Assembly: GCF_029784165.1 (NCBI RefSeq)
Contig: NC_073695.1
Coordinates: 248,991,589 to 249,055,588, forward strand
Direction of reading: 5' to 3'
Length of the DNA stretch: 64,000 nucleotides
Source: Wyeomyia smithii
Lineage: Eukaryota; Arthropoda; Insecta; Diptera; Culicidae
In this document: in pieces, positions 11,001-23,800 of the stretch
How positions within the stretch are numbered: the first letter of the stretch is position 1
Layout: the number at the start of each line of letters is the position of its first letter
Notes under the pieces: model-generated
Database searches by the model: none
The model's input: only the letters and a program-made list of their open reading frames with translations
Told to the model about the DNA's origin: nothing
Translations under genes and position numbers: made by a program

Positions 11001-13230
11001 CAAATTTCGAACACTTAAGCTATGATGTAACTTGCACTAAAAAATCAGTGGTTATTTTATTGTTGTTGCAATTTGGTGCTATTTATATAGATTTTAACAT
11101 GTTTTGTTTATGAAATTAACGAGTATTCAGAACTCGGCTTTGATTCAAATTCCGAACACTTCAATGTAATCATTAAGAAAAAGATGGGCAAACCGTCTCA
11201 ACACTTACTGTCACTTTTGACGTAGAATTACGTCTTACGGCAACATATACAGGGGACAGATTTTAATATAGGGATCCAATTTCGAAAACCAAAAACATCG
11301 AGAGCGTCACGAAAATTGTCCAATTTCAAACGTTTTAACCTCAGTCAGTTGCCAACCGATTTCCGTCATTTTTGCAGCAATCGATTGGAAAATCATTTAA
11401 GCACCCGTCCAAATGCAGAAAGTTGTAATCTGATTGTTCGAACTATTGCATTATTGAAATTTGTCAAGCCTTGTCGAAACGCAAATGTCGACCTCTGATT
11501 GGTCACTCAATGCTTCTTTCCCTAGCTAGGTCGACAGAATATACCTAGTTGACTAGGAATGCGCGCTTTGTGTTTTATGTATAATTCATTCCATGACCGT
11601 ACCGAGATCAAACGAACGTTGAATGCTGATTGCGACGAAGAAAGAAAAGCCGGGTTTCAATTTCTGGCTGATCGCGCTGGGCCCGTTGATAATTAAGCAC
11701 CTGTCTATCTGGCGGCTGTTATGGAGTTTTGCGGTAGCTACAGAATAATTGGAAATGGCAGACAATTCTACACGCAAAAGTTCAAGCTTTAATCATCCAA
11801 TGTGTCCTTTCAATTCGCACAGAATTTGCTCTGACTTCACACAACCAAAGCGTGATACGCATAACGCAAATGTTGTACAAGGAATACATTGACAGAGATC
11901 AAAATCAGAATATGTATCATATACACAAAAATCGTAATGTCTCGGTAAACTTCGGCTTCGGGCGAACGATCAATTTCGAGGCGCTCAAAAAACCGTTCTT
12001 TACTTTCGCGAGCCGGTGCGTATCAACGGCTCGTGCATCCCTAAAAATCGTCAGCAACCGAAACAGCCAATGGCGAGCCTTGTTGCCGCGGAAGTTATTG
12101 ACGCTGGTGCCAGTAACGCAGAACCGAATGCATGTGAATGAAACCAGAGTCATAATTAAATGCCAAATGTTTTGAACTAATCTCATGTTTTTGTTTATTG
12201 TTAATGATTGAATGATGTTTTCAAATGACCTGATTCATGAAAGTGAATCGATCAGACAATAATTTATTCAATGGAGTCAGTACCCAACTTATCAGTATTG
12301 ATTGCTGGTTGCACTGTTTTAATGATGCCAACCTTCTGAACATCGGCTGATGCTTTATAAGTGTAGTGGTTTGGAGCTGCGCAATACATTCAAAATACGC
12401 TAGAGCATCAAATGCGTTATGCCCCACGCACATGCGTTGTACTGGTTTCAATTTCAATCAGTAAATGCGCTAATTTCGCTCATAAATGATCTGGTTACGC
12501 ACACTCCAACTTTTGCGCGTACTAGTGAAAACAGGAGAACTAGAACTATCGGCGAATGGTTATCCGAAATGATGATAATTGAACAAACCTGCCTGTGTAG
12601 TTACTGTTGTGAAATATAATAACACATTTTGGTGCTCTAAAATCATGTGATTCGAGTAGTTAAGATTTTTCATCATGTGTAACAGACGGAAAACCGCAAA
12701 TTCCAGCATTTGCAAGCCAAGAAAAATTCAACATTGCCTCAAAGTTGGTGGCCCTGAGAAGGTCCAGTTGTAATTTACACTTGTTCTCGTGCTGGATGGC
12801 AGCAGATAACAGAAATGCAGCACTTACGCTATTGCGTCTTGAAACAAAACGGTTATAGTTTGACATACAGCAGAATTTCGATCTTCATACTCATGCAATA
12901 ATATACGAAAAGTATACGGAAAAATATACTGCTTAACACCATTAAATTGATTAACCCTAATCAAGTGTATTTCCAAAGCTATTGCAAAAAAAATTGACGT
13001 GAAACAAGCTGTCGTAATTCTACGTTAAGCTTGCGGTCGTATCTTATAAACTACCTCTTCAACTTTTTTCAACGCCTGCTGGTTCCTTGGAAGTGGTCCT
13101 ACAGTTAAGAAGCATACATCACTGGGTGGAGGAAATTCCCATAACCGAATTGGTATACATTAATCATACTTCTGTTTACTGTAGCTAGCGGTTGCTTCTC
13201 AAAACTGAGTCCTGTTCCAAAAAATTTAAC
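11001..13230. other. Non-coding DNA without recognisable gene
   Basis: Short open frames only, none with a recognisable domain or convincing splice borders. A short phrase at about 11372 (TTTGCAGCAATCGATTG) recurs near 30555, so at least part is repetitive. Confidence 0.5.
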
Positions 13231-13235
13231 CAATA

Positions 13236-13560
13236 GCATAAAATGGCATCTTTTGCCCATAGGAACGTCTATGCAAAGTTTCAGCCAAATAAAACATGAT
13301 AATTAAAAGAAGACATTTTTTGTGGAACTGCTCAACTCTAAAAATGTATATTATCATCAATACTTTTTCAACATTTTTACATAGCTCCTCAAAATCATTA
13401 GCACAAAATGGCATCTTTTGCCCATAGAACCATATATGCAAAGTTCCAACCAAATTACAAAAGGTTGATTAGAATGGTTGCCCGTTTTTTTGTGGAATTT
13501 ATCATATCTTGTACCGTTTTTGAGTAATGGAGAAAGGCAACCACGTTGTAAAAAGACCTT
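13236..13560. repeat. Local direct duplication, spacing 165 bp
   Basis: The block starting AAAATGGCATCTTTTGCCCATAG at about 13239 recurs at about 13404 in the same orientation, with related downstream sequence (ATGCAAAGTTYCARCCAAAT, then TTTTTTGTGGAA). It is a diverged tandem duplication; the translations on the minus strand are shared shadow frames. Confidence 0.8.
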
Positions 13561-13609
13561 ACTGTATTTGCAGATCATTTGACATAGACTTTCTAAAACG
13601 GAAAAACTT

Positions 13610-13720
13610 TTTGTGCGAAGTTTACCAAATCCCAGTTATGTGAACTTTAAATTTTTTGGAGCCTTCCTGAGTCAGGTTTCCTATATCGGCCAGAAAGCAA
13701 TATTTCAATGTTGCAGTAAG
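13610..13720. repeat. Dispersed repeat, copy B (partner at 6405-6515)
   Basis: It carries the phrases TATGTGAACTTTAAATTTTTT, TGAGTCAGGTTTCCTATATC and CGGCCAGAAAGCAATA in the same order as the copy at 6.4 kb. Confidence 0.7.
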
Positions 13721-14250
13721 AATGTAAATTTTTCGAAAATGGCAGGAGATGTGGTTACTTCGCCGCCCCGGAGGTAAAATAATTACTCGATATCGTTAAC
13801 ACGACTAGTTTCTATAATATTTATAGTTTTGTACTTAGCACTGTAAGGCCAAGGTGTATTGTGTCCTGTGTTTAACACGAAAAGAAGAACGAATCTACGC
13901 AAATTCAGGTAACTATAAAATTTATATTCTCTGCAACCAATGAAACATTGTGGGTGGGGGTGGCCTTATTAACGGAGCAACTTCATTTTTCTTAAATTCA
14001 TGTAGACTAACATTTGAAGCTGTAGTTTGTTATAAATTATTCGAAATTTTTCAAAATAAATTTAAATCTAATTCTGGAGAAAAAACTATTTTAAAAATAA
14101 TAAGTTAGTTACAAAAACGGTTATTTCAGGTGTTTGAAATTAGGTAGTTTAGATAGATCACTTAGTTATCTAAAACTTTCACATTGACGTACGATAATGA
14201 AAAGTTATCAAGGACTGGCTCTATACTATACTAAAAAAATTGACTTTTTC

Positions 14251-15020
14251 GTGTTAAGAGATATTCAGCAAAGTTGTAGAAGATTCAAAAATATGAAACT
14301 TTGTTGAACAAATGAAAACCCTATCTGTTTTTGGTATAAAGTTATAAAGTATATAACAGGCACTTACTTAAAAGTTAGTTTTTTGTACTTAACTTTTGTT
14401 AGTTGCATTTCACACGAAAGTATTATTCAGAGGAATTGTTAGGGCACACAAAACACACATTTTTGCCGAATCCATACATCTCCAGGACGTTTCCTCACAA
14501 ACTTATGTAATATTTTAGCTTATTTTTTCGATAATTTCAAAAACGTATAGATTGAAAAGGGGCAAGTTAAATCATGATGTCAATACTTTTTCTTGAAGCT
14601 GAGCTGAAGTACTATAAACTCCTTATGCCTCCATTTGTCCCAATCCAACCATATTAGAGTACGGCGAGCATATGTTACAGTCGGTTTTCATATATCCAAA
14701 ATACTAACTTTATTGTGTTAAGAGATAGAGGAATGGGTCATTCGGCAAAGTTTTAGAATGTGCAAAAATATGAATCTTTGCCGAACAAACAAAATTCCTA
14801 TCTTCATTAGGTACAGTGTAACAGAGTATTTTCTGTAAAAGTTACTTAAACATTATTTTTTTGCACTTAACTTGTGTTAGCGACATTTTACAAGAAAAAC
14901 GAAGCGTTTGGGCATACAAACCACACGGTTTTGTTGAAGGCCACACATCTCAAGGACTTTTACTTACAAACTTATAGCGAGTTTTGGCTTATTTTTTCGA
15001 TAACTTTAACAACGTATAGA
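14251..15020. repeat. Diverged tandem duplication of about 465 bp
   Basis: GTGTTAAGAGATA at 14251 recurs at 14715, and CTTATTTTTTCGATAA at about 14519 recurs at about 14990. Matching phrases lie in between (CAAAGTTNTAGAA, CAAAAATATGAA, the CACTTAACTTNTGTTAG region, CAAACTTAT). Two copies of an AT-rich non-coding unit. Confidence 0.8.
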
Positions 15021-15274
15021 ATAAAGATTAGGTGGATTGGGAGCTTTATTAAGCTAGGATGAAGGTGAAATGCGCTGGGCGTTCTTACCCTGTTTACCCC
15101 TACTCCCTATATTTGTATCCACGACAAGCCTAATACATCTTCAAACATATTTTAATCAATTGCCAAAATACCAGAACACTTCACTTTACTCTAAACTCTA
15201 AACATCCGAAAAAAACACGAATATTCATTATTTTCGACATTTAAGAGTTGAATCTCCCTTTAAAAATCCAATAC

Positions 15275-15410
15275 GACAATCTGTGTAAATTGCCCGACGT
15301 TTCGGCCATTTTCTGCGAACTTTTCCAAAGGTATTTATTAGTAAAAAAATGTTCCCTTGAAAAAGTTGGCCAAAACGGCCGAAACGTCGGGAAATTCACA
15401 CAAATTGTCG
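15275..15410. repeat. Inverted repeat around the motif CCCGACGTTTCGGCC
   Basis: The left arm (about 15285-15335, TGTGTAAATTGCCCGACG then TTTCGGCCATTTT) pairs with the right arm (about 15355-15405, AAAACGGCCGAAACGTCGGG then AAATTCACACAAATTG). The imperfect hairpin arms are about 45 bp. It resembles a foldback element or the tip of a larger palindrome. Confidence 0.75.
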
Positions 15411-18400
15411 AATGATATCTTTAAAAGGGACACCGATACAAAATTTCAACACTGCTTTTATTTGCTGAGGTTTATTTCAAGGAACTTTTCGTGCTTATTG
15501 TCATGTTTTCTTCACTGTCAAAAGCAACAGACTGCAGTGTAGATGAATTGAAAGGTCTCGTCCCAGTATCTCCTGAGGACTTGTGCTTTTCAGAACCGCC
15601 GCTGGAAGTTTGTTGCCAACCAACCACAAATTCCATTCTTTGCGGTTTTTGACAGCAACTCATTGTGCGGGGATCAAGAAAATCCCGCTACTGTCGCACA
15701 TTTTACTATCAACCGACCAAACATCGTCCTTTCCTTCTGCAGTCGCTAGGCCAGGGCGAATGCATTTTATTGGAGGCACCAAAAGCAAACCCAAAGGACA
15801 AAGTTTTCGACAAAAGAGAAAAACTTTGTAACCGTTTTTGAGCTTTCTTATCGATGCATTACATTCCTCTCTTGCTGGAAATTATCCACCCGAAAGTCTC
15901 GGATAATGGTTTGGTTGCGAATGTTAACCGTGAAATACAATTACTGCATGGGAGTGAAAACTATCGCTTTGATAGGAGGGCTTTATAGATCAAAGCACGT
16001 TACTCATGAAAGTGGGGAGTGTGTTTCTGAAACCTGCTTCATATAATATTATGTTAAGTCATACTACTAGTCAACTTTCTGAACGAACAGATTGATGTCA
16101 GTGTGTCCAAACTTCTGTATCATTTCATTTTCCGAGAAACCTTTGAAACAAAATTCTGCCATGTTTTCGACAGAGTTTCATTACAGGTTTTCACAATCCT
16201 TCCACACTCATTGCTATTCCGCTGTCAGATTGGTTGTAATGAATTTCATTATTCCCCTCCCACTCGGCAATAATTTCTTTCATTTAATCATAATAAGCTC
16301 CCGAAAGAAACTCATTTAATCACGAAGCGAACAGAAAAAAAAGTGTACGAATAATTATCACCAACAGTCGTTCTGCCGTTTTTCACCTCATTCATTCATT
16401 ATTCAGGTGGTTGCAATATCATTGATGGATCAATTGCCGGAAATTCATTCTTTACCGGCTGTCTGTGGTGGAACCGAAGCGGCCTCCGGGGCTTTTTGTT
16501 CGAAAATGTTCGAATGTTCGAGCCCATCCATCTGTTCGCCGGAAGTTGCCATTAAAATCTCGGTCCTTTAGTCGCACCCGGAGGCCGGTAGACTTTCCGG
16601 TCTCATTTTTCTGAATTATTCACACATTGTATTAACCATTAGTTTCAATTATTTTCAATTTTCTATGCCACATAATATCCGATTACAAATGTTGCCGAAC
16701 CGAATGGACCAAGGCCTCAGATTTGGGCGGATATTGGTAACGATCGTACTTTTTGAGGGAAAAAAGATGGCGACCGTGTGGAATGAGGCCAATAATGATG
16801 ACATCCACCGGGTCCCAGTGGCGATGTGTTCCAACCACATCCAATAAAACAAGGGCAGTTTTGCAGAAACCAAGCCTATTTCCGCTGTGTCCGTCGTTCC
16901 GTCGAACATCGGTACGTGTGCTTGTGTTTATCGATAGGAGTGTATTGAGTGTCGTATTACATTATGATGTATTTCTGATTCAAACGACTGGAAATGAGTT
17001 CATGTTGATGAAAATTCACGAATAAGATGATAAAACTGATTTATAATTGTTCCGAAAACGGATGCTTTCATGCAATTGTGCACTACGTGATTCACAGTAA
17101 TTCACAGGCTTCGTGTAATTCATGAATTTTATTTAAAATTTGCAGTCTGCGTCGCTACTCTTTCGGAATAAAAATCATGATTCATTAAGAATACTAAAAG
17201 GTTCAAATAGCGTTAAATGATATTCCAAATGAAAGGTTAGATCAACAAATTATGCTTCAATCGTTTGAAGCATTTTGTTGAATTCACTTTGATAATAAAT
17301 TTTGTTTCTCAACAAACTGGAATTTAATTTTCCCGATTAGCCCTGCTATGGCCCGGACCGGATTCAACTTGTGTGAGAAAATGTTTCAGTCTTACAATTC
17401 TAAGAAACTACTGGTTTAAAAGACTAGAATCAGAAGCTCTTCGATACGAGGAACTTTTTTCGTGCATGACAGATTTACACAACCGCCAGTGAAGCCCACA
17501 CCTGTGTTCCAATTTCGTTGACTGACAAATTGTGAAGTGCCTATGGCATTAAAACATGTACCACACATAATCGAAAAATGGTTTGGTTGACGATTATTTG
17601 GACTGTTTAAACTAAACTGTTGAAGGACAACCGACAATGAGTAATAAAATATGTAAAAATCTAGTTAAAAATTGAACGACAGGAAAATTCAATTCTGAAT
17701 GAAGAAAAATCCTACCGAGGTAATCGGTACGACGCCGACAGAATAGCAAATTTAACTGCAGACAGAACTTTTCGATGGGCCATCCATCAGTTCGGGATCC
17801 ACACTCACCGACAGGCAAAACAATTTTGTAGTCCCACCGTTTATATCGGAACCCATCTATCTTCCGCCGGGAGGCTATCAGAATTGAATCTTTCGCCAAT
17901 TTTGCGGTCGCTGAAAGCACATTCCCATCATCCCGTGGCAGTCGGCAGCCTTAATAAAATATAAACGACCCCCGGCCGACCGTCGGAATCGTAAAAACAA
18001 GTCAACTCCCAACCCTCCTCCCTTCACGGTGTGCCGTTGATTTTTATGTTGCCGCGCTTGAATCACGGTGTGTCACTCGCACAAAGTCGGAGAAAGTTTG
18101 GTGCAAAAAGTATATCACAAGCTAACGACATCAAATCCCGTCGTCGCCGAACGCCGCCCTTCGCTGGTGGCAGCAGATCGCACCCCAAATTGTGTGTGAG
18201 TGTGGGCAGAGTGGTGCATGCAGTGAATAACGAGGGCGTGCATGCAAGATTTTCCCATCGATTGCTACCTTGGTTCGGGTGACCGAACTTTTTGCGGATT
18301 GTCCACCCACACGAAAATGGTGTTTTCGAGTTCAAAACATGAACGGCAAGCGAAAGAAAAAAAGTTGCGGGAAAAATTCCACTACAGGTTGAAACAGCGA

Positions 18401-18990
18401 CACAAAAAAAAATGCATATTTGTTGTGCGGTTTTATAGACAGCATGATGGTATTTTTACTCAGTACACCACAACATTTCATTGATAAAATCTTTACCATT
18501 TATCTGCTGTAGAAGGCGGCATACAAAATGAATACAATGTTTGCGCCGATGATTCGAATTATTGGAATCAGTTAAATTTCGTAGAGTTTTTGGGTGTTTT
18601 CACTGACGAAGAACGTTGAAAATATTTCATAGCCATGACAAATTCGAAGCCTAAAAGTTTGCACATATATGGACATATAATCAAACAAAGTTCTAAGTTT
18701 ACTTACAAAGCGCCAAACCATTGTAATCTTAATATAGCTGGACTCGTGTCACATCGTATTACAAGATGTCAAAATGATTGATAAAAAAATGGTTAGTTGT
18801 AGCAATATTTGTCTGAAAGCCAGGAAAATCACTTAAACCGAACGGACGACCCCAACCGATCAGGATTCACCGAGGTAGGCGATGTGATTAAATACCACCG
18901 AATATCGTGGGTGAAAAGTATGCCTGACTTCTGCATTGAAAAATGGATCAAAATACCGATTTTTCATGGGTTTACCTGCACATGCACATA
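15411..18990. other. Largely single-copy-looking non-coding DNA
   Basis: Composition is more balanced than in the flanking AT-rich repeats, notably at 16.4-16.9 and 17.7-18.4 kb. No ORF shows a recognisable domain and I cannot define exons. It could be intron or intergenic regulatory DNA. Confidence 0.4.
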
Positions 18991-19000
18991 GGCTGTCCCA

Positions 19001-19500
19001 NNNNNNNNNNNNNNNNNNNNNNNNNNNNNNNNNNNNNNNNNNNNNNNNNNNNNNNNNNNNNNNNNNNNNNNNNNNNNNNNNNNNNNNNNNNNNNNNNNNN
19101 NNNNNNNNNNNNNNNNNNNNNNNNNNNNNNNNNNNNNNNNNNNNNNNNNNNNNNNNNNNNNNNNNNNNNNNNNNNNNNNNNNNNNNNNNNNNNNNNNNNN
19201 NNNNNNNNNNNNNNNNNNNNNNNNNNNNNNNNNNNNNNNNNNNNNNNNNNNNNNNNNNNNNNNNNNNNNNNNNNNNNNNNNNNNNNNNNNNNNNNNNNNN
19301 NNNNNNNNNNNNNNNNNNNNNNNNNNNNNNNNNNNNNNNNNNNNNNNNNNNNNNNNNNNNNNNNNNNNNNNNNNNNNNNNNNNNNNNNNNNNNNNNNNNN
19401 NNNNNNNNNNNNNNNNNNNNNNNNNNNNNNNNNNNNNNNNNNNNNNNNNNNNNNNNNNNNNNNNNNNNNNNNNNNNNNNNNNNNNNNNNNNNNNNNNNNN
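19001..19500. other. Assembly gap (500 N)
   Basis: Exactly 500 undetermined bases. The gap hides the 5' UTR and the start of ORF1 of the + strand LINE that emerges at 19501, so its 5' junction cannot be placed. Confidence 1.
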
Positions 19501-20855
19501 ATGCTGCTAGCGGTCCCTACATTGTTTACTTCCGGCCCATAAAAAAACCTTTGAATATAATTCAAATAGGCAAAGACCTGGCAAAACAGTTTCCGGCCGT
19601 AATCGAGATTACGAAGGTGAGGCCGAACAATCTGCGAGTTGTCGTGAGTAGCTTGAAGCAAGTAAACGAAATTGCTAGCTACGAGCTCTTTACAAGGGAG
19701 TACCGCGTGTACATCCCTGCCAAGGACGTGGAGATCGACGGTGTGGTTACCAAAGGAAGCCTCACGGTCGATGACATTTTGCGTCACGGGGTTGGCTGTT
19801 TCAAGAACCCCCTGATTCAAAATGTAAAGATACTGGATGTCAAGCAATTGCATTCAGTATCCATCGAAGAAGGGAAGAAGAAATTCCTCCCTTCGGATTC
19901 CTTCCGGGTGACATTCGCCGGATCCGCACTGCCGAGCTACATAGCTTTGGACAGGGTTCGTCTGCCTGTATGCCTGTTTGTACCGTGGGTCATGCATTGC
20001 CAAAATTGCAAGCAGTTAGGCCATACAGCCACCTACTGCTGCAACAAGGCACGCTGCAGCAAGTGCGGAGGCAATCATGCTGAGACTGCTTGCAGTGAGG
20101 ATACTGAAAAGTGTCTTTACTGCGAGGGAACTCGGCATGACCTTTCGGCGTGTCCCGCGTACAAACAGCGCGAGGAAAAAATTAAGCGTTCTCTCAAGGA
20201 ACGATCAAAGCGCTCTTTTGCAGAAATGCTTAAGAGGGCTGAGCCACCCTCGACAGGAAACATCTTTTCCTTTTTGCCAACCGATGAGGGTACATCTGAC
20301 GATCCCGTCGAAGGGTGTTCTTATGCCTTGCCAGAGGGATCTAGGAAGAGGAGAATGCCCAACTCTCCTAATCTTTCTCGCAAAGGTCGTAAGATAACCT
20401 AGCGGAATGACCAATAAGACAACACAAAAAGGAAGCGGTGAAGAAAAACCGAAGCAAGTGCCCCCCGGTTTTAATTTCAAATCAAACCAGGAGTACCCAC
20501 CGCTTCCTGGGGCACCAAAAACCCCTCGTGCACCCATTTCTCGATCAGAAGACATAAAAGAAACAGGGTTCATAAAATTCTCTGATATTGTGGACTGGAT
20601 ATTTAAAACATTCAACATACCAGATCCCCTTCAAAACATTCTTCTTGCCCTTCTCCCTACAGTGAAAACCTTTTTGAAGCAACTCACAGCAACTTGGCCC
20701 CTCATTACAGCTATCGTATCTTTCATTCAACATTCAACATACCAGATCCCCTTCAAAACATTCTTCTTGCCCTTCTCCCTACAGTGAAAACCTTTTTGAA
20801 GCAACTCACAGCAACTTGGCCCCTCATTACAGCTATCGTATCTTTCGATGACTAA
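19501..20855 (+). pseudogene. I/LOA-type LINE ORF1 (gag-like, three CCHC zinc knuckles), broken
   Basis: The N-terminus is lost in the assembly gap. The readable part carries an RRM-like or esterase-free gag region, then three zinc knuckles at about 19998-20157: CX2CX4HX4C (beginning CQNCKQLGH), CX2CX3HX4C (CSKCGGNH) and CX2CX4HX4C (CLYCEGTRH). A basic Lys/Arg/Glu-rich segment follows. A premature stop occurs at about 20400. The reading resumes from 20407 into a conserved C-terminal tail (FSDIVDWIF, then LPTVKTFLKQLTATWPL) that is shared with the minus-strand copy at 61.7 kb. A 122-bp tandem duplication shifts the frame inside this tail. The ORF1 protein of such elements binds RNA and packages the transcript; this copy cannot make it intact. 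Confidence 0.85.
20607..20846 (+). repeat. 122-bp tandem duplication inside LINE ORF1
   Basis: 20607-20728 and 20729-20846 are essentially identical (AACATTCAACATACCAGATC onward, through GTATCTTTC). The period of 122 is not a multiple of three, so the duplication breaks the ORF1 frame. Near-identity of the two copies suggests a recent event or an assembly artefact. Confidence 0.95.
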
Positions 20856-23800
20856 TACGTCGAAAGAGGTTAGGAATTTTGTCACTGTGTTACAGTGGAA
20901 CTGCAGAAGTATCATCCCCAAATTCGATTTATTTTCACATTTGATAAACACATACAATTGTGATGCGTTCGCGCTTTGTGAAACTTTTCTCAATTCAAAT
21001 GACCAACTTAATTTCCACGATTTTAACATCATTCGTCGAGATCGAGACTCACACGGTGGAGGGGTACTTTTAGGGATCAAAAAGTGCTATTCTTTTTTCA
21101 GAATCGACCTCCCCTCAATCTTGAATATTGAAGTTGTTGCTATTCAAACTAATATGAATGGAAAAGACTTATGCCTTGTTTCGTTATATTTTCCCCCATC
21201 CGCGCGGATTGAACAGAAGCAACTCCTTGATATAGCAGAATTGCTTTCCGCACCTTTTTTGATTTTGGGAGATTTTAACTCTCACTGTTCGCTATGGGGG
21301 TCGCTGTACGACGACAACCGATCTTCTTTAATCTGTAACTTGATCGACGACTTCAATATGATAGTTTTGAATACTGGGGAAGCGACACGTGTACCTAATC
21401 CTCCAGCACGTGAAAGCGTGCTTGACCTATTCCTCTGCTCGACATCACTAGCGTTAGATTGCCGGTGGAAAGTAATCAACGATCCCCACGGTAGTGATCA
21501 TCTTCCGTTATATCAATTGCTAATGGTTCAACTCCTCCGAACCCAATCAATATTTCCTACGACCTTACACGTAATATTGATTGGAAAAGTTATGAGTCTA
21601 TTATAGCGGAATCTATCGAGACTCACGAGGAACTTCCTCCGGAGGAAGAATACGCGTTCTTAGCTGGCTTGATAATCGACGCCGCGACTCGAGCTCAGAC
21701 GAAACCGATACCCGGGGTAACGATTAGACAGCGCCATCCCAACAAATGGTGGGACAAAGAGTGCTCTGAGCTGTACGCGCGAAGGTCCGCGGCGTATAAG
21801 GACTACCGGGAGTACGGCACTGTCAACCTACTTCGAAAGTACGAGGCACTGGGCAGGCAGATGAAGAGCTTAGTAAAGGCGAAAAAAACGCGGGTACTGG
21901 CGGCGGTTCGTAAACGCGTTGTCGAGGGAAACAGCGATGAGCACTCTTTGGGATACCGCCAGGCGCATGCGGAACCGTGACGTTTCGAATGAAAGTGAGG
22001 AGTACTCAGATCGCTGGATACTCGATTTTGCCAAAAAGGTCTGTCCGGACTCTGTACCGGAACAGAAAACCTTTCGCGACGCGTTTATAGTAACTACGGA
22101 AGAGCCTCCATTTTCGATGTTGGAATTTTCAATTGCTCTCCTGTCGTGCAACAATAAGGCTCCAGGGTTAGATAGAATATAATTCAACCTGTTGAAGAAT
22201 CTACCCGACTCTGCAAAAAGACGCTTGTTGAATTTGTTCAACAAGTTTCTTGAGCTAAATATTGTTCCGCATGACTGGAGGGAGGTAAAAGTCATTGCTA
22301 TTCGGAAACCCTGGAAACCTGCCTCTGAGCACAATTCATATAGGCCGATTGCGATGCTCTCTTGCCTCCGGAAATTAATGGAGAAAATGATCCTCTTACG
22401 GTTAGACAAATGGGTCGAAACAAACGGTTTACTTTCGGATACTCAATTTGGCTTTCGCCGGGGCAAAGGGACGAACGATTGCCTAGCGTTGCTTTCTACT
22501 AAAATTCAACTAGCCTTTGCTCGAAAAGAGCAAATGGCTTCTGCGTTCTTGGATATTAAGGGGGCTTTTGACTCTGTCTCTGTAGAAGTTTTAGGCGCGA
22601 AACTTCATTCGCAGGGACTTTCACCAAACTTAAATTGACTTTTTGTTGTCAGAGAAGCATATGTATTTCTCACATGGCGATTCGACAACTTCCCAAATTA
22701 GTTACATGGGACTTCCCCAGGGCTCATGTTTAAGTCCTCTCTTATATAATTTTTACGTCAATGACATCGATGAATGTCTTGCAAATTCATGCACGCTAAG
22801 GCAACTTGCAGACGATAGCGTTGTATCCATTACTGGTAGCGAGGTTAGCTACCGGAACCGGGTGGAGTGCCCACCCAGGAGACCTTCTAAGGTTATACCA
22901 AACAACGATATTGTCAGTTCTTGAGTACGGCTGTTTCTGCTTTCGCTCCGCCGCGAACACGCACATTATAAAATTAGAGAGAATACAATATCGTTGTTTG
23001 CGTATTGCCTTAGGTTGCATGCAGTCGACCCATACGATGAGTTTTGAAGTGATAGCGGGTATTCTTCCGTTGAAACATCGTTTTAGGAATCTCTCTTACC
23101 GGTTGCTTATTCGATGCACAGTTATGAACCCATTAGTAATTGAAAATTTCGAGAGGCTGATCGACCTTCAATCTCAATCCAGATTTATGACTTTATATTT
23201 TGACTATATGGCTCAAGATATTAATCCTTCGTCATACGATTCCTCCAATGTCGCACTTTTAGATACTTCTAATAATGCTATATTCTTCGACACCACCATG
23301 AAACAAGACATTTCTGGTATTCCGGATCAATTGCGACCCCAAGAGATCCCTAAGATTTTTTCCAATAAGTTTGAACATGTTAGTTGTGATAGAAAGTTTT
23401 ACACTGACGGATCTAATTTTACCGCCTCCTACAAACTCGATGCTCCTGCTTCCGTGTACGTCGCAGAACTTGCTGCTATTCAGTACTCTCTTGGAATCAT
23501 CGAAACCCTACCCATAGACCACTACTTCATCTTCACAGATAGTCTCAGTGCCATTGAGGCTCTGCGATCGATGAAGCCTGCGAAGCACACCCCGTATTTC
23601 CTGGGGAAAAAACGGCGGTTTTTAAGTGCTTTAACAGATAAAAATTACCGGGTTACCTTAGCGTGGGTCCCTTCTCATTGTTCCATTCCGGGCAATGAAA
23701 AGGCTGACGCTTTAGCTAAGGTGGGTGCTATTGATGACGATATTTATGTAAGACCAATTGCTTATGATGAATTTTATAGCATTTTGCGTCAGAGAACACT

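Noticed and set aside
18936..20402. 488-residue ORF spanning the run of N
   Set aside because: The N run only appears open; residues before the gap do not belong to the LINE ORF1, whose real start is unknown.
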